Below, one piece after another: positions 1-5,533 of a stretch of 6,185 bases of DNA (position 1 is its first letter; each line of letters starts with the position of its first letter). Source of the DNA: Candidatus Bathyarchaeota archaeon (GTDB lineage: Archaea; Thermoproteota; Bathyarchaeia; TCS64); assembly GCA_016934355.1 (NCBI GenBank), contig JAFGTA010000186.1, positions 1 through 6,185 on the forward strand. The letters are read 5' to 3'. A program made the position numbers and the translations under genes. Below the pieces are notes generated by a model. It was not told the DNA's origin, searched no databases, and saw only the letters and a list, made by a program, of their open reading frames with translations.

Positions 1-778
1 CCAGCACACCCATGATCGGGGTGGTGCCCCCCTTCCGTACGCCGCCGAGGCTCTTCTCCACGAGGGTGGTGAGCCCAGCCTCGATGTTGCCCGGCGTCGG
101 GTTCGCCTCCCTGAAGCTGTGCCCCATCCTCCCGTAGTAGACTTCAAGCCTGTCCGTCATCTCTATGATGCGGCGGCCGATCTCTGGAGAAGCCGCCCTC
201 CGCGCCATGAGGCCGGCTGCGCCGTAGAGGCTGCCCGTCTCGCCGAGGATGACCGCGCCGCCGTCAGCGACGAGCCTGTCCGCCATGGCGCCCACCGTGG
301 GGTTACTGGCTATTCCTGACCCAGTGTCGCTGCTGCCGCACTGGGTGGCCACAGTGAGTTCCGAGACGTCAACTGACTCCCTCACCGCCTCGGCCGCTTC
401 GCTCCGCAGCTTCTCGACGAGCCCGACGCCCTTGTCGATGGACTTCCGGTTGCCTCCTTCGCGCTGTATGTTGAGGTGATCCGAGGGCCCAACGGCCTTG
501 GAGGCGAGGGCCTCGGCGTCTATCTGCTCGCAGCCGACGCCCACCGCCAGTACGGCTCCTATGTTGGGGTGGGTGACGACGCCCTCCAGCACACGCTCCG
601 TGTGGGCTCGGCCGGGGCCCAGCTGGCCGCAGCCCCCGTCGTGGATGAACACGTGTGCCCCCGTGGCCTCCGCGATCTTGTCGGCCACCGAGCTGCCGCA
701 GAAGACCGTGGAGACGACGGCGACGTAGTTGCGGACGCCTACCCTGCCGTCCCCTCTCCTGTATCCCTTGAACTCCAT
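1..778 (-). CDS. UxaA-family dehydratase/lyase large subunit, 3' end beyond the window
   Basis: The frame is open from the ATG at 778-776 to the window edge, giving 259 residues of a protein that is usually about 390 aa when the SAF domain is a separate subunit. It starts MEFKGYRRGDGRVGVRNYV, the typical UxaA/GarD/SuyB opening. Further family motifs are HDGGCGQLG (46-54), GVGCEQ (80-85), QCGSSDTGSGIASNP (146-160), ETGSLYGAAGLMARRA (about 180-195) and NPTPGN with EKSLGGVRKGG near the cut. The conserved Cys and His are thought to hold the catalytic metal in this family. Known members dehydrate altronate or galactarate, or release sulfite from sulfolactate (SuyB); the sequence seen does not decide between them. 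The gene follows the SAF subunit with a 2-nt gap (779-780) and an AAGGAAG-like ribosome site at 793-787, so the two are surely co-transcribed and form one cytoplasmic enzyme. The family call is firm; the substrate is unknown. Confidence 0.9.
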   Translation of the reverse strand, partial: MEFKGYRRGDGRVGVRNYVAVVSTVFCGSSVADKIAEATGAHVFIHDGGCGQLGPGRAHTERVLEGVVTHPNIGAVLAVGVGCEQIDAEALASKAVGPSDHLNIQREGGNRKSIDKGVGLVEKLRSEAAEAVRESVDVSELTVATQCGSSDTGSGIASNPTVGAMADRLVADGGAVILGETGSLYGAAGLMARRAASPEIGRRIIEMTDRLEVYYGRMGHSFREANPTPGNIEAGLTTLVEKSLGGVRKGGTTPIMGVL

Positions 779-780
779 GG

Positions 781-1053
781 CTACAGCTTCCTTACCTCGT
801 CCACTATGTCCTCGACGTTGTGGATGTGGACGTGTTCGCCGGGCTTGATGTCGGCGGTGGCCCTTCCCACATTCTCGCCGTACTTGACGACGTACTCGCC
901 TTCACCGATGCCCTGTATGGCGAACTTGTGGCCGTACCTTATGCCCTGGATGAGCTTCACGGCTCCTCCTTCAGCCTCTTCTCCTTTCTTCATGTCTGTT
1001 ATAGCCGTGGCGACGTTGTCGCCGCCGTCGACCACTATGTATCTTCTAGCCAT
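781..1053 (-). CDS. SAF-domain small subunit of a UxaA-type lyase
   Basis: This is a 90-aa protein that matches the N-terminal SAF domain of altronate dehydratase UxaA, and SuyA of sulfolactate sulfo-lyase. Motifs are GDNVATAITDM (11-21), YGHKFAIQ (40-47), KYGENVGRATADI (57-69) and GEHVHIHN (72-79), which is the usual I-x-GHKFA / KYGE-IG-AT / GE-VH-HN pattern. In single-chain bacterial enzymes this domain is fused to the catalytic part; here it is the first gene of a two-gene operon with the large subunit 2 nt downstream. The length fits a stand-alone SuyA or archaeal UxaA small subunit. No strong ribosome site precedes the ATG, so a short or absent leader is likely. The domain probably forms part of the active site or its lid together with the large subunit (known of the family; not shown here). 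Confidence 0.92.
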   Translation of the reverse strand: MARRYIVVDGGDNVATAITDMKKGEEAEGGAVKLIQGIRYGHKFAIQGIGEGEYVVKYGENVGRATADIKPGEHVHIHNVEDIVDEVRKL

Positions 1054-1180
1054 CGCTCGGACCCTGGGCTCTATAGACGCCTGGATGTAATGTACGTTTT
1101 TCGGCTCAGCGAGGGCTATGTGAAGGGTTTACCCGGCTACGGATCACGAGTTTTTTACACTCATGGACGGAGACCTACTC
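1054..1180. promoter_or_regulatory. Divergent promoter region between the UxaA-type operon and the first AbgB-like gene
   Basis: This 127-bp interval separates two divergent transcription units. The plus-strand box is described separately. For the minus strand the best candidates are weak: ACATTACAT-like sequence around 1086-1096, which would give a roughly 10-nt leader, or CTATAG at 1071-1076, which lies too close to the ATG for standard spacing. A short GGGT-TT-ACCC palindrome lies at about 1126-1135. No RNA gene is seen. Confidence 0.45.
1151..1157 (+). promoter_or_regulatory. TATA-like box of the first AbgB-like gene (leaderless)
   Basis: TTTTTTA is centred at 1154, 27 nt before the ATG at 1181, which is standard archaeal spacing to a transcription start at the A of that ATG. 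The transcript would then be leaderless. The same geometry recurs before the paralogue at 2703, which supports both the box and the choice of start codon. Confidence 0.6.
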
Positions 1181-2629
1181 ATGCTGAAAGATAAAGCGTG
1201 GAAGTGGATCGATGAACACAGCGGGGAGTTCACCGAGGTAGCCGACAAGGTGTGGGGCTACGCCGAGCTGGGGCTCTGCGAGGACAAGAGCAGCAAGCTC
1301 ATCGCCGACAAGCTCAGGGAGCACGGCTTCAAGGTCAAGCACGGTGTCGCAGGGATGCCCACAGCCATCACAGCCGAGTGGGGCAAGGGCAAGCCTGTCA
1401 TAGCGACGCAGGGCGAGTACGACGCCCTTCCGGGGATCAGTAACAAGGTGGTTCCCCACAAGGAGCCTCTCGTGGTGGACGGGATGGGCCACGGCTGCGG
1501 CCACAACGTCCACGGGGCGACTGCTCTGGCGGCGGCGATAGCCGTCAGGTACGTGCTGGAGATGGAGGGGCTGAAGGGCACCATAAGGTTCTACGGGACC
1601 CCGGCCGAGGAGAACTTCGGCGGCAAGGTCTTCATGGTCCGGGAGGGGCTCTACGGCGACGTGGACGCCTGCATCAGCCACCACCCCAGCGACTTGAACG
1701 TCGCGGGTCTCAGCAGCAGCAACGCCACCAACGGCGTCAAGTTCCACTACTACGGCAAGACGGCACACGCCGCAGGGAACCCCGAGATGGGCCGCTCGGC
1801 GCTGGACGCCGTCGAGCTGATGAACGTGGGCGTCAACTTCCTCCGCGAACACGTCATACAGGAGGCGCGGATACACTACGTCATCGAGGAGGGCGGCGGG
1901 CAACCCAACGTGGTCCCCGACTACGCGCGAAGCTGGTACTACATCAGAGCGCCGCGGAGGGACCAGGTAGACCCCATCTTCGAGCGCGTCAAGAAGATAG
2001 CCGAGGGAGCGGCACTGATGACCGAGACCGAGCTCAAGATCGACCACACGGGCGGACTCTACAACCTCATCCCCAGCAAGGCACTAGCAGACGTGGTTAC
2101 AGCCAACATGCGGGCTGTGGGAGCCCCCGAGTACACGAAGGACGAGTTGAAGTTCGCGGCGGAGATAGCGAAGACCTTCACACGGGAGAGTAAGATCAAC
2201 AGCCTCAGGAAGGACAAGGTCCCGGACTGGGAGCGGTATGTGGACGTGGACCTGCCCACAGACATCCTCGACTCGTGGGACGAGGGCGAGACCAGCCCCG
2301 GCAGCACAGACGTAGCAGACGTCACGTGGGTGACCCCCGCCATCGAGTTCATGACCACCTGCAACGTCCTCGGCGCCCCCGGACACAGCTGGCAGTTCGT
2401 CGCCTGCGCAGGCAGCACCATCGGCCACAAGTCTCTGATATTCGCCGCGAAGACCATGGCTGGCAGCGTGCTCGACCTCATGACCAGCCCCGAGACGCTG
2501 AAGAAGGTCAAGGAGGAGCACAGGAAACGCCTCGAAGGCCAGACCTACAAGCCAGTCGGCGACCCCGACAAGAAGCCGCCGCTTGAGGAGGCCCGGGAGA
2601 TGGCCGAGAAGCTCAAGGGGAAGGTTTAG
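1181..2629 (+). CDS. abgB: M20D metallo-amidohydrolase, AbgB-like (first copy)
   Basis: This 482-aa protein closely resembles E. coli AbgB (481 aa), the B subunit of p-aminobenzoyl-glutamate hydrolase, along its whole length. M20 motifs in order are GEYDALPG (78-85), HGCGHNVH (104-111), PAEE (141-144), SHHP (166-169), KTAHAA (193-198), IRAP and KIAEGAALMTET (256-283), GSTDVADVTW (374-383) and STIGHKSL (412-419). By family comparison the metal ligands are probably C106, H108, one of E143/E144, H168 and H416; the other glutamate is the general base. The lid/dimerisation domain spans about 185-295. No signal peptide is seen, so the enzyme should be cytoplasmic. The start at 1181 is preferred over the in-frame ATG at 1163 because it aligns with the paralogue's first residue and sits 27 nt after a TATA-like box; a GGAG at 1169-1172 could also serve it. 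Substrate unproven: probably an N-acyl or aminobenzoyl amino acid. Confidence 0.93.
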   Translation: MLKDKAWKWIDEHSGEFTEVADKVWGYAELGLCEDKSSKLIADKLREHGFKVKHGVAGMPTAITAEWGKGKPVIATQGEYDALPGISNKVVPHKEPLVVDGMGHGCGHNVHGATALAAAIAVRYVLEMEGLKGTIRFYGTPAEENFGGKVFMVREGLYGDVDACISHHPSDLNVAGLSSSNATNGVKFHYYGKTAHAAGNPEMGRSALDAVELMNVGVNFLREHVIQEARIHYVIEEGGGQPNVVPDYARSWYYIRAPRRDQVDPIFERVKKIAEGAALMTETELKIDHTGGLYNLIPSKALADVVTANMRAVGAPEYTKDELKFAAEIAKTFTRESKINSLRKDKVPDWERYVDVDLPTDILDSWDEGETSPGSTDVADVTWVTPAIEFMTTCNVLGAPGHSWQFVACAGSTIGHKSLIFAAKTMAGSVLDLMTSPETLKKVKEEHRKRLEGQTYKPVGDPDKKPPLEEAREMAEKLKGKV

Positions 2630-2638
2630 CACCCCATC

Positions 2639-2645
2639 TTTTTTT
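2639..2645 (+). terminator. Poly-T terminator of the first AbgB-like gene
   Basis: Seven T begin 10 nt after the TAG stop (2627-2629), with no strong hairpin before them, as is usual for intrinsic termination in archaea. It lies upstream of the next gene's own TATA box, which argues that the two paralogues are transcribed separately. Confidence 0.5.
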
Positions 2646-2671
2646 CTAACTCGATCCTTAGGGTCACCACG

Positions 2672-2678
2672 TTTTATA
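2672..2678 (+). promoter_or_regulatory. TATA box of the second AbgB-like gene (leaderless)
   Basis: TTTTATA is centred at 2675, 28 nt before the ATG at 2703. It is a near-consensus archaeal box A. No Shine-Dalgarno sequence lies before the ATG (the leader reads CTCCATTCCCATACC), so a leaderless transcript is the best reading. Confidence 0.7.
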
Positions 2679-2702
2679 CTGTCGTTCCTCCATTCCCATA
2701 CC

Positions 2703-4148
2703 ATGCTGAAGGATAAGGCATGGAGCTGGATTGAGGAGCACAAGCAGGAGTTCATCGACGTCGCAGACAAGGTCTGGGGCTACGCCGAGCTGGGCCTCGT
2801 CGAGGCCAAGTCGAGCAAACTCATAGCTGACACCCTCAAGAGGCACGGGTTCAAGGTAAGGCACGGCGTCGCCGGCATGCCCACCGCAATCTACGCGGAG
2901 TGGGGCAGCGGCGAGCCCATGATCGGGTTCCAAGGCGAGTACGACGCGCTGCCCGGCATAAGCAACAAAGTTAAGCCCATGAAGGACGCGCTGGTGCAGG
3001 GCGCCCCGGGGCACGGCTGCGGCCACAACGTCCACGGCGCGTCCGCCCTCGCCTGCGCCGTCGCGCTGAGACACGTCATGGAGGAGGAGGGAGTCGCCGG
3101 CACCATCAGGTTCTACGGGACCCCAGCCGAGGAGAACTACGGCGGCAAGGTCTTCATGGTTCGCGAGGGCCTGTACGACGGCCTCTCGGCGTGCCTGAGC
3201 CACCACCCGGGAAGCATGAACACGGCGAGACTGAGCAGCAGCAACGCAGTCAACGGCGTCAAGTTCATCTACAGGGGGAAGACCGCCCACGCCGCCGGCA
3301 ACCCGGAGATGGGGCGCAGCGCCCTCGACGCCATCGAGCTGATGAACATCGGCGTAAACTTCCTCAGGGAGCACGTGATAGCCGACGCCCGCATCCACTA
3401 CGTCATCGAGGAGGGCGGCGGCCAGCCCAACGTCGTCCCCGACTACGCCCGTAGCTGGTACTACATACGGGCGCCTGAGCGGGACCAGCTGGACCCCATC
3501 TACGAGCGCATCAAGAAGATAGCCGAGGGCGCGGCGCTGATGACCGAGACCGAGCTTGAGATACAGTTCATCGACGGCCTCTACAACATCGTGCCCAGCA
3601 AGACCCTCGCGGAGCTCGTCGTCGAGAACATGCGGGCGGTGGGCCCCCCCATGTGGAGCAAGGAAGAACTGGGGTTCGCCGCCGAGATAGCTGGCCAGTT
3701 CCCCAAACAGAGCAAGATAGACTCAATGAGGAAGAACAAGGTACCCAACTGGGAGAAGTACGTCGACGTCGACCTCATGACCGACATACTGGACCCGTGG
3801 GGCGAAGGCGAGACCAGCCCAGGCAGCAGCGACGTCGCAGACGTAAGCTGGAAGTGCCCGACCCTGGAGTTCGGCACCACCTGCCTCACCCTGGGCGCCC
3901 CGGGCCACAGCTGGGCCTTCGTAGCCTGCGCAGGCAGCACCATCGGCCACAAGAGCCTGGTGTTCGCGGCCAAGACCATGGCGGGCGCCGCGCTGGACCT
4001 CTTCACAGACCCCGAGCTGCGGGAGAAGGCCCGGGAGGAGCACATTGAACGCCTCAAGGGACGCGCCTACAAGACGCCGCTCCCCGAGGGGCTGCAGCCG
4101 CCACTAGACGTGGCTCAGGAGAACTGGGAGAAGACGCCGAAGCAATAA
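2703..4148 (+). CDS. abgB: M20D metallo-amidohydrolase, AbgB-like (second copy)
   Basis: This 481-aa paralogue of the gene upstream is collinear with it and ungapped to about residue 455, with about 340 of the first 450 residues identical by hand count. All catalytic motifs are kept: GEYDALPG (78-85), HGCGHNVH (104-111), PAEE (141-144), SHHP (166-169), KTAHAA (193-198), GSSDVADVSW (374-383) and STIGHKSL (412-419), so both copies should be active. Differences cluster at 91-100, 121-130, 161-175, 287-305 and 331-340, and in the C-terminal tail after 455, where a shift in substrate would be expected. The frame is open upstream to 2583, but a start there would overlap the previous gene, include the TATA box and lack homology; MLKDKAW at 2703 matches the paralogue. 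Fusing-type partners such as AbgA are absent; the two B-like proteins may each form homodimers or pair with each other (inference). Confidence 0.93.
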   Translation: MLKDKAWSWIEEHKQEFIDVADKVWGYAELGLVEAKSSKLIADTLKRHGFKVRHGVAGMPTAIYAEWGSGEPMIGFQGEYDALPGISNKVKPMKDALVQGAPGHGCGHNVHGASALACAVALRHVMEEEGVAGTIRFYGTPAEENYGGKVFMVREGLYDGLSACLSHHPGSMNTARLSSSNAVNGVKFIYRGKTAHAAGNPEMGRSALDAIELMNIGVNFLREHVIADARIHYVIEEGGGQPNVVPDYARSWYYIRAPERDQLDPIYERIKKIAEGAALMTETELEIQFIDGLYNIVPSKTLAELVVENMRAVGPPMWSKEELGFAAEIAGQFPKQSKIDSMRKNKVPNWEKYVDVDLMTDILDPWGEGETSPGSSDVADVSWKCPTLEFGTTCLTLGAPGHSWAFVACAGSTIGHKSLVFAAKTMAGAALDLFTDPELREKAREEHIERLKGRAYKTPLPEGLQPPLDVAQENWEKTPKQ

Positions 4149-4170
4149 GTCTCTCAGTTTCTTCCTTAGA

Positions 4171-4179
4171 TTTTTTTTT
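4171..4179 (+). terminator. Poly-T terminator of the second AbgB-like gene
   Basis: Nine consecutive T start 23 nt after the TAA stop at 4146-4148, without a GC-rich hairpin. This is the strongest T tract in the window and a typical archaeal intrinsic terminator. Confidence 0.6.
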
Positions 4180-4186
4180 CGAATTA

Positions 4187-4220
4187 CTATTTCATAAAAA
4201 CTACTAAAAAAGTGAAATAG
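4187..4220 (-). terminator. Inverted repeat with minus-strand poly-T, terminator of the amidase gene
   Basis: Perfect 8-bp arms CTATTTCA (4187-4194) and TGAAATAG (4213-4220) flank an 18-nt loop. Read on the minus strand, the loop carries T6 (4211-4206) and T5 (4200-4196), 30 to 45 nt past the amidase stop at 4243-4241. Together with the opposing T9 it makes a convergent two-way terminator region. The hairpin is AT-rich and may be incidental; the T tracts are the better evidence. Confidence 0.5.
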
Positions 4221-4240
4221 AAAGCCAATAAAATGCTGTT

Positions 4241-5218
4241 CTACTTGTAGAATGGGGGCTTGGGAGCCCACTCCGCGTAGTCCTGTTTCCTGATGAGGGG
4301 CTTGTTGGCGGGCCACATCCCCTTGTCGAGGTACGTGTAGCACTCCGTCCTGACCTGCTGCAGCATGTTGTGGAGCTTGGTCTTCCTTCGGTACTCGCGG
4401 AGCGCCTCGACGTCGATGGTGGCTCCGATGGTCATCTGTCTGCCGCGGGCAGCGACCGCGAGGGGGGCCCCCATGTAGTCGACTATCATGCTGTTGCCGT
4501 ACTTGGCGCCGTTGCAGTTGACGCTGTACAGCATGTTCTCGATGCTCCTCATCTTGTTGACCGTGGTGTACCAGTCATAGGGCTCGTAGTTCATGTGCTG
4601 CGGGTACGGCGGAAAGATCGTTGGCTTCAGCAGCACCTCTGCCCCGTTGAACGCGAGCTGCCGCGCCACCTCAGGGAAGAACTGGTCGTAGCAGACCATG
4701 CACGCGAGGTTGCCGATCTCGGTCTCGGCGACTGGGAACATCGGCGCCTTGTAGGTGTCGAGTAGGTCGTGGGGGCTGGTGCTGAGCTCCAGGGGTATCC
4801 ACGGGTTGATCTTCCTGTACTTGAGGATTATCCTGCCCTTGGGGTTCATGATAAACGCGGTGTTGAAGAAGTAGCCGGGGTGCTCGGGGTCCCTCTCGTG
4901 GATGGACGCCGACACGTATGTCTTGTACTGCTTCGCCTTCTCTGCGAGCTTATCCGTTTCTGGTCCGGGTATGGCTACGGCGGTAGCCACCCTGTCCATC
5001 TGGGTCTGGTTGGGGTCGGCTTCGTCGAACTCGTGTCTGAGGATGTTCTCGGGGAGTAGGACCAGCTTGACGGGGATGATCTCGTCCCACGTCTCGAGGG
5101 TCTTGAAGGTGCCAAGCACCTTCTCGAGGTTGGCTTCCCGTCGCTTGTTGACGTCGGGTATCTCCTCGGGGTCGATCCTTCTGTACTGGATGATCGCCGC
5201 GGTGTACCGGTCGATCAT
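4241..5218 (-). CDS. Nitrilase-superfamily amidase, aliphatic amidase/formamidase-like
   Basis: This is a 325-aa carbon-nitrogen hydrolase. Numbered from the ATG at 5218, the catalytic residues are E57 in LLPEN, K136 in KYRKINPW, E144 in IPLE, and nucleophile C176 in MVCYDQFFPE. The E-K-E-C set and the KYRK-x-x-PW / C-x-D-x-x-x-PE spacing match Pseudomonas AmiE (E59, K134, E142, C166) and formamidase AmiF better than plant-type nitrilases or N-carbamoylases. The length also fits (AmiE 346, AmiF 334). Such enzymes hydrolyse small amides to a carboxylate and ammonia in the cytoplasm, usually as hexamers. A GTG at 5233 would add five residues, but the ATG at 5218 has GGAGG (5231-5227) exactly 8 nt before it, and that GTG overlaps this ribosome site. 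The gene is convergent with the second AbgB-like gene. The exact amide is unknown. Confidence 0.92.
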   Translation of the reverse strand: MIDRYTAAIIQYRRIDPEEIPDVNKRREANLEKVLGTFKTLETWDEIIPVKLVLLPENILRHEFDEADPNQTQMDRVATAVAIPGPETDKLAEKAKQYKTYVSASIHERDPEHPGYFFNTAFIMNPKGRIILKYRKINPWIPLELSTSPHDLLDTYKAPMFPVAETEIGNLACMVCYDQFFPEVARQLAFNGAEVLLKPTIFPPYPQHMNYEPYDWYTTVNKMRSIENMLYSVNCNGAKYGNSMIVDYMGAPLAVAARGRQMTIGATIDVEALREYRRKTKLHNMLQQVRTECYTYLDKGMWPANKPLIRKQDYAEWAPKPPFYK

Positions 5219-5219
5219 C

Positions 5220-5288
5220 TCAGATGCCTCCACGTTTGCACGGCGGGTTCTGGTACACAGGGTCTGGTTGAACGGGTTCTTGTGTCAT
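5220..5288 (-). CDS. Possible 22-aa upstream ORF coupled to the amidase
   Basis: From the ATG at 5288 a frame runs 22 codons to TGA (5222-5220), one base before the amidase ATG. The peptide begins MTQEPVQPDPVYQNPP and ends CKRGGI, so it is rich in proline and glutamine. GTGATC (5297-5292 on the minus strand), 3 nt before the ATG, fits the extended archaeal anti-Shine-Dalgarno pairing. The frame can be extended to an ATG at 5324 (34 aa), but that start would precede the transcript start predicted from the TATA element. The amidase ribosome site lies inside its last codons. It may be a leader peptide or coupling ORF, or only chance; no homologue is recognised. Confidence 0.35.
   Translation of the reverse strand: MTQEPVQPDPVYQNPPCKRGGI
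5227..5231 (-). promoter_or_regulatory. Shine-Dalgarno site GGAGG of the amidase
   Basis: GGAGG lies 8 nt before the ATG at 5218 on the minus strand. It decides the start against the GTG at 5233. It is also unusual in that it lies within the last codons of a small upstream ORF, which suggests translational coupling. Confidence 0.75.
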
Positions 5289-5324
5289 CTTGATCACTGG
5301 ATAAGGTATTCTGAGTCGAATCAT

Positions 5325-5335
5325 GGTTTATAACC
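5325..5335. promoter_or_regulatory. Near-symmetric TATA element, candidate promoter for both directions
   Basis: GGTTTATAACC reads as GGTTATAAACC on the other strand, so a box A can be read both ways. Towards the amidase it predicts a start near 5302, about 14 nt before the small ORF at 5288, with purine-rich CGGAGG upstream as a possible BRE. Towards the right it predicts a start near 5357-5359, just before an ATG at 5361. The amidase direction is the better supported one. Confidence 0.5.
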
Positions 5336-5346
5336 TCCGCGCTAGT

Positions 5347-5378
5347 TCTGGGACACCTACATGGAATTTTGTCCCAGA
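5347..5378. repeat. 9-bp perfect inverted repeat, possible operator
   Basis: The arms TCTGGGACA (5347-5355) and TGTCCCAGA (5370-5378) are separated by 14 nt, a centre-to-centre distance of 23 bp or about two helical turns. The repeat lies just upstream of the minus-strand TATA element and over the predicted plus-strand start, so a dimeric regulator bound here could control both directions. A hairpin is the alternative. Confidence 0.5.
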
Positions 5379-5453
5379 TGCTTGATGGGAACCTGCTCTC
5401 TGTTGGCTAGTACCCTTTTACCGGGAATAAGCGTTTTACTTATTCGAGGCTAA
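5361..5453 (+). CDS. Possible 30-aa ORF with a CPRC motif
   Basis: ATG at 5361 to TAA at 5451-5453 gives a 30-aa peptide that begins MEFCPRCLMGTC. The CPxC knuckle at C4/C7 recalls the start of archaeal transcription factor S and other zinc ribbons, but no second knuckle follows in any frame, so it is not TFS. The following residues are hydrophobic. The start lies about 31 nt after the centre of the TATA element, consistent with a nearly leaderless message. A chance ORF is quite possible. Confidence 0.22.
   Translation: MEFCPRCLMGTCSLLASTLLPGISVLLIRG
5425..5445. repeat. 7-bp inverted repeat GAATAAG / CTTATTC
   Basis: Perfect arms at 5425-5431 and 5439-5445 surround the 7-nt loop CGTTTTA. 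No T tract follows on the plus strand, so a terminator is unlikely. It lies 90 nt before the next gene's start and could be a protein-binding site. Confidence 0.3.
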
Positions 5454-5500
5454 TCACTGCGTCTCCAGATTGGACTCGCGTCATTTCTTATTACTTAAAC

Positions 5501-5507
5501 CTTAATA
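5501..5507 (+). promoter_or_regulatory. TATA-like box before the coiled-coil gene
   Basis: CTTAATA is centred near 5505, 28-29 nt before the ATG at 5534. The geometry matches the leaderless starts at 1181 and 2703 and favours ATG 5534 over the in-frame TTG at 5510, which overlaps the box region. Confidence 0.45.
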
Positions 5508-5533
5508 CCTTGGACTTTAACCGATCATGTGAG

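Larger units (their letters stand above)
5219..5533. other. Intergenic regulatory interval between the amidase and the coiled-coil gene
   Basis: These 315 bases hold no long gene. They contain the amidase ribosome site and possible leader ORF, a two-way TATA element, two inverted repeats, a possible 30-aa plus-strand ORF and the TATA-like box of the next gene, each listed separately. No tRNA, rRNA, CRISPR repeat or insertion-sequence end was seen. Confidence 0.6.

Noticed and set aside
476..1090. Plus-strand frame of 204 codons over the UxaA-type operon
   Set aside because: It is antisense to two well-matched genes (the SAF subunit and the large subunit), and its translation has no recognisable domain.
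1163..1180. Six-residue extension of the first AbgB-like protein from the ATG at 1163
   Set aside because: It is only 9 nt after the centre of the TATA-like box, so it would precede the predicted transcript start; the paralogue begins at the residue matching 1181.
1175..2047. Long open frame on the minus strand, 290 codons
   Set aside because: It is exactly antisense to the first AbgB-like gene, has no family motifs, and is an artefact of GC-rich codon use. The similar frames at 2084-2770 and 2664-3398 are rejected for the same reason.
2583..2702. Forty-residue N-terminal extension of the second AbgB-like protein
   Set aside because: It would overlap the end of the preceding gene and translate across its terminator and the TATA box, and it has no counterpart in the paralogue or in E. 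coli AbgB.
5219..5233. GTG start at 5233 for the amidase
   Set aside because: The GTG overlaps the GGAGG ribosome site that is ideally spaced for the ATG at 5218, and has no ribosome site of its own.
4902..5333. Plus-strand frame of 143 codons over the amidase 5' end
   Set aside because: It is antisense to the catalytic N-terminal half of the amidase, has no family motif, and stops just inside the promoter region.
5361..5453. A complete or frameshifted transcription factor S gene
   Set aside because: Only MEFCPRC fits; none of the three forward frames continues with a second CPxC or the conserved C-terminal ribbon.
5454..5533. tRNA gene as an integration site next to the AT-rich block
   Set aside because: I looked for a T-loop GGTTCRANNC and paired acceptor stem on both strands and found neither.
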